DNA of 55,048 nt from a virus, in the IMG/VR virus record IMGVR_UViG_3300022074_000050, positions 1 through 55,048 of that record; one strand, written 5' to 3'. Below, piece after piece: positions 24,469-32,915 of the stretch (positions are counted from its first letter, which is position 1; each line of letters begins with the position of its first letter). The position numbers were made by a program, and so were the translations under genes. The notes beneath the pieces are model-generated. The model saw only the letters and a program-made list of their open reading frames with translations, ran no database searches and was not told the DNA's origin.

Positions 24469-26358
24469 TTATGCCCCTAATTTACGGGATGCCATCGGGA
24501 ATCGAGGATTAATAGCCCCGCCCATATTTTTCTTAGCTGGAGTAAACCCCATCTTGCGTACTACTTCAGGTGCTTTTCGCGATAATGCCGCTAATCCTTT
24601 GTTACCTTGAGGTATAACGCGACCGCCGTCCTCCATTCCATAAGCAGGATAAGAATAATTACTTCCTGTAAAAGTACCTGCTGTTCCATATCCGCTAAAC
24701 GGTGTTGCTTGGCTAGTTCCAGAATATCCCGTACCCCCAGCTAACGGGCCAGCACCAGTTAAGAAGTTTGCGTAACCCGACATTAACTGTTGCGGCATAT
24801 TATATTGACCAACAAAGTTTTGATAATTTAAATCTAAACCAGCTTGATTTCTAGCGCGGTTCATCGCACCGATATTCATCATCGAACCAACATCGCCTTG
24901 ACGGAAGCCTTGTTCAGCACCAGCTAATCCTTGATAAGCGCCAGCAGCTCCTGTTTGCGCTCCAGATAATTGTCCAGCTAAACCAGATAATCCCGACGAA
25001 GCTCCTGCTCCCATATCGTAAAACTGTCGGCCTGCACCTGTACCCATACCGTACAGTTCTGAGCCAGCTCCCGACAATGCGCCTGCTGTGCCCATTTTAG
25101 CACCGTAACCAGTTTGACCGATATTACTCAGGTTAGTACCTAGCCCCGAGCGATAACCAGACCGTTGAGAACCTAAAGCACCGACAGTACCTGCGAGACG
25201 CTCTCGGCTTCCGCCCATTGCACCACCTAATCCAGCAATCTCGGCTCCCGAACCACGGTAAGATGAACCTCGTTGACCAGCGGTTCCCGCTAGTAGCTGG
25301 GCTAATCCTGACTCCGCGCCTCCTGCCTGCGCACCTAAGCCAGCTGTCATGCCTGCCGCACCTGCTTCAGCGGCTCTAGCCCTACCAAACTCTCCCATCG
25401 CAGCGTCACGAGAACTCTGATAGCCTTGGCTACGCAATGCGCCAACAGCTTCCATCATTCCACGGTTCGCGGCTATATCTGATTCTTCTTGTCCTAATCG
25501 ACTGCGAGAACCACCAAACGCTCCTGAACCAATTTCACTAGCCCGCCTACCGATATCGCTTTGAGCTTGTCCCTTTTGAATATCTTTAATAGTCTGTTGT
25601 ACAACTGCATCTTCATATGGATTCATATACGAAGAAACAGAAGACGGATCAAATCCTGCAGTGCTTGCGCGAGTTTGTTGCAGAGCTTCTTCTAAATACG
25701 GACTCTGGGCAGATACTCCTCGACGGGCAGCTTGGTCAGCGGCACTTAAACCACTTATTTCTGCTTCGCGACCTTGTCGTACTCCTGCAATACCTTCTTT
25801 ATAAAAAGGATCGGTTATTGCTTGACCTTCGCGAGCAATACGCTCTGCTTCAGAAGCGTAATCTAACCCTTCTCGTTCTGCTCCACGAAAAGAACCTTCT
25901 GCTTGGCGAAGACGACCCATAAGCCCTTGTTCTGCTTCAGAAGTTTTATCTATACTTCGACCTAGGAAATCAGTTCCTTGTTGTAGCCCTGTACGGGTAT
26001 AGTCTTCGCCTTGTTGTTGTGCTCGAAGTAGTGCGGCTTTAGCTTCTGCGCTGCCGCCTGCGATCGTAGCTAATGCTTCTTCGGTTAATCCTTTAGCGCG
26101 AGAAAGATACGGAGCGTATGCGCCAATACCTTGATCAGCAAGTTGCATTGCGTATTCTTCTCTAGGAGAAAATTCTGCAATACGATCCCCTGTATAAGTA
26201 AACGGATTAGTATCCGCTCCACCTAAATTTTCAAATTGGCTACGGTAGTACGCCTCAACTTGAGGCATAAGACCAAAACGATTCCCTGACCCCATAAGGA
26301 GGTTATAGATATTTTGATCGGGAGCCTGATAACTATATGCAGTATCGTTTTCAGCCAT
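24469..26358 (-). CDS. Large Gly/Ala-rich putative virion protein (629 aa)
   Basis: Residues 70-320 are helical, with FDPSSVSSYMNPYEDAVVQQ and SEIGSGAFGGSRSRLGQEES blocks that I associate with a large-virion-protein family in marine podoviruses. Residues 320-500 are a long Gly/Ala repeat region with roughly 7-11-residue periodicity and no charged core. The C-terminus contains YGMEDGGRVIP and KKNMGGAINPRF, short GG motifs also present in neighbouring proteins. Likely an ejection or internal protein; no enzyme signature seen. Confidence 0.7.
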   Translation of the reverse strand: MAENDTAYSYQAPDQNIYNLLMGSGNRFGLMPQVEAYYRSQFENLGGADTNPFTYTGDRIAEFSPREEYAMQLADQGIGAYAPYLSRAKGLTEEALATIAGGSAEAKAALLRAQQQGEDYTRTGLQQGTDFLGRSIDKTSEAEQGLMGRLRQAEGSFRGAEREGLDYASEAERIAREGQAITDPFYKEGIAGVRQGREAEISGLSAADQAARRGVSAQSPYLEEALQQTRASTAGFDPSSVSSYMNPYEDAVVQQTIKDIQKGQAQSDIGRRASEIGSGAFGGSRSRLGQEESDIAANRGMMEAVGALRSQGYQSSRDAAMGEFGRARAAEAGAAGMTAGLGAQAGGAESGLAQLLAGTAGQRGSSYRGSGAEIAGLGGAMGGSRERLAGTVGALGSQRSGYRSGLGTNLSNIGQTGYGAKMGTAGALSGAGSELYGMGTGAGRQFYDMGAGASSGLSGLAGQLSGAQTGAAGAYQGLAGAEQGFRQGDVGSMMNIGAMNRARNQAGLDLNYQNFVGQYNMPQQLMSGYANFLTGAGPLAGGTGYSGTSQATPFSGYGTAGTFTGSNYSYPAYGMEDGGRVIPQGNKGLAALSRKAPEVVRKMGFTPAKKNMGGAINPRFPMASRKLGA

Positions 26359-26360
26359 GA

Positions 26361-27311
26361 TTATTTACCAAAGTTAACTTTATCAAGAGCCGCGATTCCT
26401 TTATCGAAATCACCGCCACCTATATTTTTTACGCCTTGATGTGAAACAACGTATTCTTTATCGCTCGCCCATATCGGTACTAAGTCTTCTTTTGGGCCTC
26501 CAGGCCCATCAACTTCGCCGCCATCTAAAAACAATTTACGGCCTAAAACGCTACCACCATCTTCCATACCAATACGTTGACTACGGACAGTTCCTGGCTG
26601 AAACCTTGGGCGCGGAGCACGAACAGGGACACTCCTTTTACGATCACTACCCCCACCAAGAGCTTGCCCAAGAATTTTACCAATATCTTGACCTGAAGAC
26701 ATAAGCTGTTTAGCAACTAAAGGGTTTTCATCTAAATACTTTTGAAACTTTTCTAAGCGAGTAGGATCAGGACTTGGGTCAACGCTCGCTAAATCTGGAG
26801 AAGCAACGTCTAAAGTAACCTCCCCTAAACCCTCTCCAGCTGTTCGTACTCCTTCAGAGCTTATTGTTACAGGAGAGTTTACTGCTTCGACTGCAGCGGC
26901 AGAACTATCTGCTGCCCCACTAGCTGCTTCCGCCCCACCACTAGTAAAAACATCCGCGATACTACTACCGACATTACCGATTCCTTCTATAGCAGAAGAA
27001 CCAAGGTTCTGTAGAATCTCTGCTATAGCTGTAAGACCTCCAGTAAACATCTCTGGAGGATTACTTTGTAATGGCTCATCAACACGTTTACGGTATTCGT
27101 CATTAAGAGCGTTAACTAATCGTTCACCACCAAGATTCCCGATTCCCGTATTCGCACCGTAAGTTGCGTAACGGTTGAGAATGTCCATCGTAACGTCGCG
27201 GGGTAGCCCAATATCTTCGCCTTGCTCCATAAATTTAGTAGCGTTAGATTCAGAATTCATCATAGAGCTAACTAGTGAACTCGTTTGATCTTCGTCGAAT
27301 ATCCTACTCAT
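26361..27311 (-). CDS. Putative virion protein with C-terminal GPGG...EYVV motif
   Basis: A 316-residue protein. A helical N-terminus is followed by an Ser/Ala-rich middle and a C-terminal segment containing GMEDGGSVLGRK, FLDGGEVDGPGGPKEDLVPI and SDKEYVVSHQGVKNIGGG. The last pattern (PGGxxDxVPxxxSxxEYVxxxxxV) is common at the C-terminus of phage virion proteins of unknown function. It belongs to the same operon run as the ejection-type proteins. Its start overlaps the gene upstream by four bases. Confidence 0.7.
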   Translation of the reverse strand: MSRIFDEDQTSSLVSSMMNSESNATKFMEQGEDIGLPRDVTMDILNRYATYGANTGIGNLGGERLVNALNDEYRKRVDEPLQSNPPEMFTGGLTAIAEILQNLGSSAIEGIGNVGSSIADVFTSGGAEAASGAADSSAAAVEAVNSPVTISSEGVRTAGEGLGEVTLDVASPDLASVDPSPDPTRLEKFQKYLDENPLVAKQLMSSGQDIGKILGQALGGGSDRKRSVPVRAPRPRFQPGTVRSQRIGMEDGGSVLGRKLFLDGGEVDGPGGPKEDLVPIWASDKEYVVSHQGVKNIGGGDFDKGIAALDKVNFGK

Positions 27312-27583
27312 GAAGTTTTCTTCTTAGCTGGTTTCTTTTTAGCTTTAGAGCCTTTCATAATATCTTTGTCAACTGTAGCCGCTTTACCGCCTGTAAGCAC
27401 AGAATTCACACGGGCCATCGCCCACTGATGCTGCGATGTTCCAGGACGGTGGCCTGTCTTATACGCAGCTAATCCACGTTTATAGACGCGAGAGAGTTGA
27501 CCAGCGGTTACTTTTTTGCCTTTTTTACGAGCAGCTTCCGCTTTATTAGACAGTGCCTTTTTCGTTTTATCGGAAAGACTCAT
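27308..27583 (-). CDS. Small Lys-rich protein with conserved phage core
   Basis: A 91-residue, very basic protein. The core VTAGQLSRVYKRGLAAYKTG followed by HRPGTSQHQWAMARVNSVL is a pattern I have seen in small proteins of phages and giant viruses (DUF5824/5872-like, from memory). The C-terminus is a Lys/Ala tail. The charge suggests DNA binding or packing inside the virion. It overlaps the genes on each side by four bases. Confidence 0.65.
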   Translation of the reverse strand: MSLSDKTKKALSNKAEAARKKGKKVTAGQLSRVYKRGLAAYKTGHRPGTSQHQWAMARVNSVLTGGKAATVDKDIMKGSKAKKKPAKKKTS

Positions 27584-27807
27584 GACTTTGTACCAAACCT
27601 CTCTTTAAACCTGCGAGTATATTTAGACTCTATCGTTTTCCTACGCTTACCTTTTTTCTTATCAGTCGAAAACTTGTAAGCAGAAGGATCGCTCATAGCC
27701 TTCTTTTTATTCCTAGCTATCTCTTTCTTACGCTTCTTCTTTTCTTCAGCAGTAAGACCGGCTAGGTACTTCGCAGGGACTTTAGGTTTTTTCTTCGGCT
27801 TTGCCAT
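27580..27807 (-). CDS. Small Lys/Arg-rich protein (75 aa)
   Basis: More than one third of the residues are Lys or Arg (KPKKKPKVPAKYLAGL, then EEKKKRKKEIARNKKKA). It is likely disordered and nucleic-acid binding; it could neutralise DNA in the virion or be an adaptor peptide. No family is recognised. It is in an overlapping pair with the 91-aa basic gene. Confidence 0.6.
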   Translation of the reverse strand: MAKPKKKPKVPAKYLAGLTAEEKKKRKKEIARNKKKAMSDPSAYKFSTDKKKGKRRKTIESKYTRRFKERFGTKS

Positions 27808-27809
27808 AG

Positions 27810-28136
27810 CTATAGTGCTACCACGATATTACCGTTCGTAACGACCTGAACTGTACCAACACTCCCTGTTGCGTTCAGTCCAGAGGTACTTGGCGTTGAA
27901 ATGTTCTGCCAAGAATTGCCCAAATATACTTGAAGAACCTCTTCTGTAGTATTCCAAATAATATCGCCTACCGCAAAACTTAGCTCGTCCCTGTTAGAAC
28001 TGGCGTACTGAGGAGTTGCTGTAGGATCGAACGACCCTAAACCAAGTTCCAACACCCTCATAGCTCTATTAAACGATCCGCTATCCACCGGATCTTGATT
28101 AACAACAGGTAATCTTCCGTTAAGGATTCTAGCCAT
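27810..28136 (-). CDS. Small virion-type protein with TGSVG module (108 aa)
   Basis: A 108-residue protein. The N-terminal part (FNRAMRVLELGLGSFDP) is helical and the middle is beta-rich (FAVGDIIWNTTEEVLQVYLG). The C-terminus GLNATGSVGTVQVVTNGN matches the repeat unit of the 254-aa protein at 36792. It directly follows the tail stabilisation gene. Probably a tail or fibre accessory protein; function unknown. Confidence 0.65.
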   Translation of the reverse strand: MARILNGRLPVVNQDPVDSGSFNRAMRVLELGLGSFDPTATPQYASSNRDELSFAVGDIIWNTTEEVLQVYLGNSWQNISTPSTSGLNATGSVGTVQVVTNGNIVVAL

Positions 28137-30016
28137 TACCGCCTACCGTTAGGCTGTATTTCTAAACGAGTAGCTCCAATAACAAACCCAACCCCTAATC
28201 TTGTACCTTCGTCCCCGTCATCGTCAGATTCGAAGCGTACTGCCGCCTGTCGGCCCCTAGCGCGGGTATCTATTTTAGTCGTAGTTCCGGTAAAGGAGGA
28301 CGTTATATCCGTCGTAAGGGACTCTCCAGGATAATTACGGGCCTTCAACACGAAGTTAATCGCCTGCGTACTACCGGAGTCACCTGTAAATTTAACATCA
28401 GGAATACATCTACGAATAAATTGGAACTGGTCTCCTTCTCCAATATCGAAATCAGCGCTTTCAATAAAGACGTTATCCATAGGAACACCGTCATCATCGT
28501 TTCCTGATTCATGGGAATATACATAAGAAGTAGAACTATATTTGCCCGTAGCGCGAGGAAACGACTCAATACCTTCATCTAGCCATGCGGTACGTGAAAG
28601 CTGACCAATAGCCCACGATTGTTCGACATAGTTATAAGTAACATAACTATCCGGCTCGGTGCTGGTTCCAGTGCAATAAAACCAACCAATTTCATCAAAT
28701 TGTTTATTTACAAATCCAAACACTTGAAACGCTTGGCTTACGTTTATATTGTCGAATACATGAGAATGCACGCTACACGGTAACGGCTGTACCGCACCGT
28801 TATACGCATAAAAACCTTTTTTATCCATCCAAAAAACGCCACTAGGACTATTTATTGCAGCGTTCGGAGAGATCAAGCTCACTCCTTCGTTAATAAGGGT
28901 AAGGCCAAACGTGTTCGGAGGCCCAATAAACTGCAAGCTGTATAACGCAGCATCTGTCCAAATAAGTGTTTCTTGTCTAGCTCTTAACCCACCAATAATT
29001 TCTGAACCTGCTGAACACCGTAATGACCCTGCAGTATTTGTAGCACGTGGCTCCCAATCTAATGGATTTTCTTGGTCTGAAAATGCAACGAGTAGAGGAT
29101 CTATTTCTTCAGACCGGCTACCGCCTTCTATTGGATCTGCTCCTAAAACGATAACGTGCCTATCAATATCAGAAACTAAAATTTGTAACCCGACAGTAGG
29201 AGCGAAATTTGCTCCTTGTATATCTTTAAGAGCTTTAGCTCTTTGACTAGCAGTAGAAAAATCCCAATAGTAAACGCCGCCTGCTCGTACATTAGCAACT
29301 AAATCCTCGCCAAAATTATCTAGTGACCATAGACGTAACTGGTTATTAGCGGCTAACGAGCTGGTTGAACCCCAAGTACCATCACCCCATGCGCCTACAC
29401 CATAACCAGAACCGGATACGAAAACGTCTAGACCGACGTTAATTTGATATGCTCCTACTGTAGAAGACCCACCGTTACCAGTATCTGAAGCATTCGCTGT
29501 TACTGTGGCTCCGGAAGTATCTTTAGCTTCTATCGTGTATGAATTAGTGTTTACTACCGAAGCAACTTGGTATTCTTGGTTTAGAACAGCTGCTATGATG
29601 TTGCCACCTAACGAAGCTGCTCCGGAAAACGTAACAAAATCGTTTAGATTAACCCCGTTACTTGTATCACTAACCGTGATCGTAGAGGAACCATTAGAAG
29701 CGGAAAACGTGACATCTCCTGCAGCGGTAGTTTCTCGAAGAGGGGTAATATCGTTGTACCCAGCACCCTCCTGCCAATACAACTTAGACGTTGTACCTAT
29801 TGCTAGAATCTTAGTTCCATTTAAAGCTACCCAGCCGTGTAGCTTCCTCCCTGTTCCCGTAAAAGAAGATGCAAGATATTTTACCCAGCCTCCAATCTTT
29901 TCTGGAAGCCCTTGACGAAACCGAACTAAGTTAGCGTCGAACCAGCCACCTTCAGCACTATAGTCGGTGCCTTCTTTGTTGATTCCAGGATTAAAGATAA
30001 ATTTCTGCAAAGGCAT
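28136..30016 (-). CDS. Tail stabilisation / hub protein, P22 gp10-like
   Basis: A 626-residue beta-rich protein starting FIFNPGINKEGTDYSAEGGW and WFDANLVRFRQGLPEKIGGW. This opening is typical of phage stabilisation proteins related to P22 gp10, which plug the portal channel and form the tail hub. Later segments such as HGWVALNGTKILAIGTTSKLY, FSDQENPLDWEP and GVFWMDKKGFYAYNG are typical of the same beta-propeller-like proteins. It lies just after the endolysin gene and before the ejection module, as expected in podoviruses. Confidence 0.8.
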   Translation of the reverse strand: MPLQKFIFNPGINKEGTDYSAEGGWFDANLVRFRQGLPEKIGGWVKYLASSFTGTGRKLHGWVALNGTKILAIGTTSKLYWQEGAGYNDITPLRETTAAGDVTFSASNGSSTITVSDTSNGVNLNDFVTFSGAASLGGNIIAAVLNQEYQVASVVNTNSYTIEAKDTSGATVTANASDTGNGGSSTVGAYQINVGLDVFVSGSGYGVGAWGDGTWGSTSSLAANNQLRLWSLDNFGEDLVANVRAGGVYYWDFSTASQRAKALKDIQGANFAPTVGLQILVSDIDRHVIVLGADPIEGGSRSEEIDPLLVAFSDQENPLDWEPRATNTAGSLRCSAGSEIIGGLRARQETLIWTDAALYSLQFIGPPNTFGLTLINEGVSLISPNAAINSPSGVFWMDKKGFYAYNGAVQPLPCSVHSHVFDNINVSQAFQVFGFVNKQFDEIGWFYCTGTSTEPDSYVTYNYVEQSWAIGQLSRTAWLDEGIESFPRATGKYSSTSYVYSHESGNDDDGVPMDNVFIESADFDIGEGDQFQFIRRCIPDVKFTGDSGSTQAINFVLKARNYPGESLTTDITSSFTGTTTKIDTRARGRQAAVRFESDDDGDEGTRLGVGFVIGATRLEIQPNGRR

Positions 30017-30435
30017 TATTGATATTCCCCAGATCGAATCATTTCAGTCACTCTAACAGCCCTCATGCCAACTTGCTGCGCCCACTTGCTATCTAAGAAC
30101 TCATCAGCAGCCACATCAAACTGTTCGCGTGACATAGCCTCAAGGGCTTTTACAAATCCCCGCAATCTGGTTAGACCAAGGTTGAAGCACATGTCGATCA
30201 TTGCATCTTGCCGCGCTTCGTTGATGCCGTTGAACCAAAAGTATGTATCTGCAAGCTCGCTTTTTACTCGCGCTATATCATTCGACAACAAGTATTCAAT
30301 CTCATCGTCAGATAGCCCAAGGCCCGACTCTGAGATATTTCTGCCAACGCCTATGGTTTCATAGCCAGCGGAGCACAAATAAACTTTGGATTTGACGCCT
30401 TCATGGCGTTTGATCATTTCAACTAGCTTACTCAT
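30016..30435 (-). CDS. Endolysin, GH24 lysozyme (E-C-T catalytic type)
   Basis: A 139-residue T4-lysozyme-like muramidase. Glu12 in RHEG, Cys21 and Thr27 in the CSAGYETIGVG stretch match the Glu11-Asp20-Thr26 triad of T4 lysozyme with Cys in place of Asp. This E-8-C-5-T form occurs in natural phage lysozymes. FNLGLTRLRGF and the C-terminal RAVRVTEMI fit the second lobe. It should cut peptidoglycan between MurNAc and GlcNAc at lysis. No signal peptide is seen, so it needs the holin next to it. The ATG overlaps the holin stop codon. Confidence 0.92.
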   Translation of the reverse strand: MSKLVEMIKRHEGVKSKVYLCSAGYETIGVGRNISESGLGLSDDEIEYLLSNDIARVKSELADTYFWFNGINEARQDAMIDMCFNLGLTRLRGFVKALEAMSREQFDVAADEFLDSKWAQQVGMRAVRVTEMIRSGEYQ

Positions 30436-30818
30436 TACTTCTCCCGTGCTACGGAGTTAACCTTCTCGTATGAACGCATAGCGCCCAACCCGAGCATGCC
30501 CATCATAACGGGGACAAGAAGTGTTGTATCTACTTCTGGTACAGCTACCCAGATACTGATTATGTTAGCGATAATCGTATTATAAAGCAGCCCTAGCGCA
30601 CAGATCCAACCGATAGCAGGTCGCCATCCAGCGACAAATAAGGACTTATGGGCCGCTTCCATCTTGTTGATTTCAAGCTGGCCCTTGAGCGCCTCATGCG
30701 AGTGTTTTTCGCTCATGGTCGCTATCTCATGGGCTAAAGCGTTCTTCTGATCTTTGTCTTCTATGAACTTGTCTAGCAGTCCAGTGACAGGCCCAACTAG
30801 CGATGCAACAATACTCAT
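30435..30818 (-). CDS. Holin, 3TM gene-transfer-release type
   Basis: A 127-residue protein matching the 3TM holin family: an amphipathic N-terminus, a charged helix KHSHEALKGQLEINKMEAAHKS, the signature SLFVAGWRPAIGWICALGLLY, then two more hydrophobic segments (about 78-95 and 98-117) and a basic tail. Proteins of this family release lysozyme or gene-transfer particles by opening the inner membrane. It sits directly before the endolysin gene, sharing a TAATG junction, the usual lysis pair. Confidence 0.85.
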   Translation of the reverse strand: MSIVASLVGPVTGLLDKFIEDKDQKNALAHEIATMSEKHSHEALKGQLEINKMEAAHKSLFVAGWRPAIGWICALGLLYNTIIANIISIWVAVPEVDTTLLVPVMMGMLGLGAMRSYEKVNSVAREK

Positions 30819-30821
30819 AAT

Positions 30822-31148
30822 CTATTTCCTATTTGACCATGCCTGTGCGCCAAAAAACGCAGCTAGTATACCTGCAACGGAGACAAAGTAGACTGCTGCC
30901 ATATCGCCCAAGATAGATGCTGCTTGATTCATTCCAAAAAACTCACTAACAACGACAAGTGATGGATAGAGCAGCATCCCCCAGAGGGCAAACCATGACA
31001 TGGCACGTTGAGCATCTGCTCGTTCATGTCGTAAGCGCAGCTCCTGCAACTCTTTACTTGTCTGTAGTTCTTCATCGGTAACGATGCCATCGCCGTCCGC
31101 ATCGTATTCGGCGTATTCACTACCGTCTTCTAATCTTTTTGCTGCCAT
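30822..31148 (-). CDS. Two-pass membrane protein with EF-hand loop
   Basis: A 108-residue protein. Residues 16-27 (DADGDGIVTDEE) match the canonical calcium-binding EF-hand loop at positions 1, 3, 5 and 12. A charged helix follows, then two hydrophobic segments (about 50-68 and 82-102), so it should sit in the inner membrane with a calcium-binding N-terminus. It lies in the lysis cassette and may be a second holin or a regulator of lysis timing; that is inference. Single EF-hand loops also occur in other phage holin-like proteins. Confidence 0.75.
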   Translation of the reverse strand: MAAKRLEDGSEYAEYDADGDGIVTDEELQTSKELQELRLRHERADAQRAMSWFALWGMLLYPSLVVVSEFFGMNQAASILGDMAAVYFVSVAGILAAFFGAQAWSNRK

Positions 31149-31149
31149 A

Positions 31150-31365
31150 TCAGTCGTAGAATTGTATGTTTGGTCTAACTTTAACAGGAATACAGTACGC
31201 TGTAATGTTTTGCTGGTTGTTTAACCGCCTGCGCTCTACAGGCTTGACAGTTCCTTGTTCTAGCCAGTATGCAAACTGATTGCACCTATGAATGTTGCGA
31301 AAGTGAAACTGGCCTGCCACTTGCTCGCCCTCTACCAACATGACTAGCAAGAACGCCATTATCAT
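31150..31365 (-). CDS. Small lysis-cassette protein with N-terminal hydrophobic segment
   Basis: A 71-residue protein starting MIMAFLLVMLVEGEQVAG, short for a membrane span and perhaps a signal sequence. Two cysteines (NIHRCNQFAYW, ITAYCIPVK) could form a disulphide in the periplasm. The rest is polar and basic. No family is recognised. The ATG overlaps the upstream stop codon (ATGA). It may be a spanin-like or small lysis factor; no lipobox is seen. Confidence 0.55.
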   Translation of the reverse strand: MIMAFLLVMLVEGEQVAGQFHFRNIHRCNQFAYWLEQGTVKPVERRRLNNQQNITAYCIPVKVRPNIQFYD

Positions 31366-31826
31366 CCGTACACCCTCAACATAATCACAAAACCCATTGC
31401 GATAATGGCACCACCAATTATCAGCGTTGTGCCCCCCACTAGTATCTGGTTCGTAAGGTGTCGTCGGGCTTTGGCCTTTTGAGCAATCATCTTTAAGTGC
31501 GATTGCCTGTCAAGCTCTTGCTGCTTTTTGGCGGCCTTGAAATCATCGAGGAGCTTCGGGTCGCTGACAAGGAGCAAATCGTGGACGCTCTGCCAATGCC
31601 GGTCATATTGCCTCTTTAGCATCTGGAGCTTCAAGATTTCGTTCTGGGTTAAAGGCTTGAATGTGCTTTGACGCCGCCTAGCCTCAAACTCAGTGATGCC
31701 CTCACCAAAATCCGAGATCATGCCCATAACTTGGTGGACACCCTGACCTGTCTCGTTGACCTGAGAGATCAGGCCGTTTATAGCCGACAGGGTTGCGGAG
31801 GCCGCTGCGATTGATTCAATCACCAT
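31362..31826 (-). CDS. Coiled-coil protein with C-terminal membrane anchor
   Basis: A 154-residue protein. Residues 1-35 are a helical hydrophobic/amphipathic start (AAASATLSAINGLISQV), then come polar coiled-coil helices, and residues 128-150 (LVGGTTLIIGGAIIAMGFVI) form a clear membrane segment close to the C-terminus. Size and layout resemble phage membrane-linked lysis or tail-chaperone proteins, but no family is recognised. It sits between the EF-hand protein and the 62-aa anchor protein. Confidence 0.6.
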   Translation of the reverse strand: MVIESIAAASATLSAINGLISQVNETGQGVHQVMGMISDFGEGITEFEARRRQSTFKPLTQNEILKLQMLKRQYDRHWQSVHDLLLVSDPKLLDDFKAAKKQQELDRQSHLKMIAQKAKARRHLTNQILVGGTTLIIGGAIIAMGFVIMLRVYG

Positions 31827-31832
31827 AGGGGG

Positions 31833-32021
31833 TCACCCCATGAAAAACTGCGGCAATGCTGCCGCTGCAATCAATGCGTACAGTCCGTAAATAAGATGTT
31901 CTAGGTGCTTAAACTTAGCAGAGCCTTCTGCAAGGCGCTCTTCGATACGCTGGTAGCGCAAGGCACACTCTCGCTCATGGGCGTTAACTTCGTTCAATGC
32001 TTGTTCGCCTTTGTCGCTCAT
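31833..32021 (-). CDS. XhlA-like small membrane-associated protein
   Basis: A 62-residue protein with a charged amphipathic helix (RYQRIEERLAEGSAKFKHLEHL, about 23-44) and one hydrophobic segment (YGLYALIAAAALPQFFM) at the C-terminus. This layout resembles XhlA/haemolysin-type proteins that act with holins and endolysins. Sequence similarity cannot be proved by eye. The ATG overlaps the upstream stop codon (ATGA). Confidence 0.55.
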   Translation of the reverse strand: MSDKGEQALNEVNAHERECALRYQRIEERLAEGSAKFKHLEHLIYGLYALIAAAALPQFFMG

Positions 32022-32230
32022 ACCGATATATTCACTCGTTGGGTAGGCGCTAATGGTTGCGCTTCTACCTTGTTACCTTCTTTGGTGTACATAGTCGGTA
32101 TGATCGTCTCCACCGCCTCTCGCACAGTCTCGCCTTCAGCGCCTGTCCTTAACCGCTCTTGTTTTTGTACCGCTACCTGCTTCCAACTAACTTGAGCAGT
32201 ATCACTAATGCTTATGTCCATCTTGCTCAC
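32018..32230 (-). CDS. Small hypothetical late protein (70 aa)
   Basis: A polar 70-residue protein with no hydrophobic span and no recognised domain (IPTMYTKEGNKVEAQP in the middle). It overlaps the oxygenase gene upstream by 26 bases and the 62-aa gene downstream by four. The position suggests it is part of the tail/lysis operon; function unknown. Confidence 0.5.
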   Translation of the reverse strand: MSKMDISISDTAQVSWKQVAVQKQERLRTGAEGETVREAVETIIPTMYTKEGNKVEAQPLAPTQRVNISV

Positions 32231-32915
32231 CCTCGACAGGAAAACAATTTATATTGGCGGCTACTGTTCTTCGCTCGCCTTCCCCCTGAAAAGGGTAAAC
32301 CATATGCTGCATCCAACTCGGAAACATATATAGCCTACCTACCTGCGGCCTAACTACGACATTCTGTGTAGGTTTGAGCCGCTCTCTATCCCATGTGCTC
32401 GATTGTCCATAGTTGAAACACAAACAGCCATCGCTTTCGCCAGAGGCGTTATACAGCCCGTACTCTTGCGACCCCGGTCTTGGCCCTTGCACTATCTGGG
32501 GCGGCACCTTCGTCCATGTCGTACAGCTAATACCCATCACCGTCTTAGTGCCGTGGTCATGGATCGGGTTGTAATCACCCTCGTAGCTATGAACCGACCA
32601 TAGCTCATCCATCTCGACGTTTCTGTTACCGTCCAGCGACTGACCAGATTGGGCCATAAACTGGTTGATATACGTCACGCCCATCTCGCACAAGAACCTA
32701 GAAAACGGTGCCAGCCTTGGATCTTCGTGATCCATTACTAACTGCTCACCCGTCTTGATCTGGCCTACGAGCGTGTGCGCTGCGCTGACCTTATCGTCTT
32801 GTGTAACTAACTCATCGAGGTAGTCGTTACAAGACTCAACAAACTCTGTCGGGATGTCCAACTCCATCAGGAATACTGACGGCAGCGGGTGCATCTGAAA
32901 CTGTATTTCAGCCAT
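32205..32915 (-). CDS. 2-oxoglutarate/Fe(II)-dependent oxygenase (2OG-FeII_Oxy_5-like)
   Basis: A 236-residue protein of the 2OG-Fe(II) family seen in marine phages. The first half has DELWSVHSYEGDYNPIHDHG (His119 and His121 as candidate iron ligands), and the C-terminal half has GRLYMFPSWMQHMVYPF and ERRTVAANINCF, where the His and Arg fit the second iron ligand and 2-oxoglutarate binding. The substrate is unknown; in phages such enzymes may hydroxylate proteins or modify virion or lipid components. It lies between the fibre genes and the lysis cassette. Confidence 0.85.
   Translation of the reverse strand: MAEIQFQMHPLPSVFLMELDIPTEFVESCNDYLDELVTQDDKVSAAHTLVGQIKTGEQLVMDHEDPRLAPFSRFLCEMGVTYINQFMAQSGQSLDGNRNVEMDELWSVHSYEGDYNPIHDHGTKTVMGISCTTWTKVPPQIVQGPRPGSQEYGLYNASGESDGCLCFNYGQSSTWDRERLKPTQNVVVRPQVGRLYMFPSWMQHMVYPFQGEGERRTVAANINCFPVEGEQDGHKH

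Noticed and set aside
23800-24480. Plus-strand ORF of 226 aa
   Set aside because: Antisense to the 766-aa gene, no ribosome site, composition of a shadow frame.
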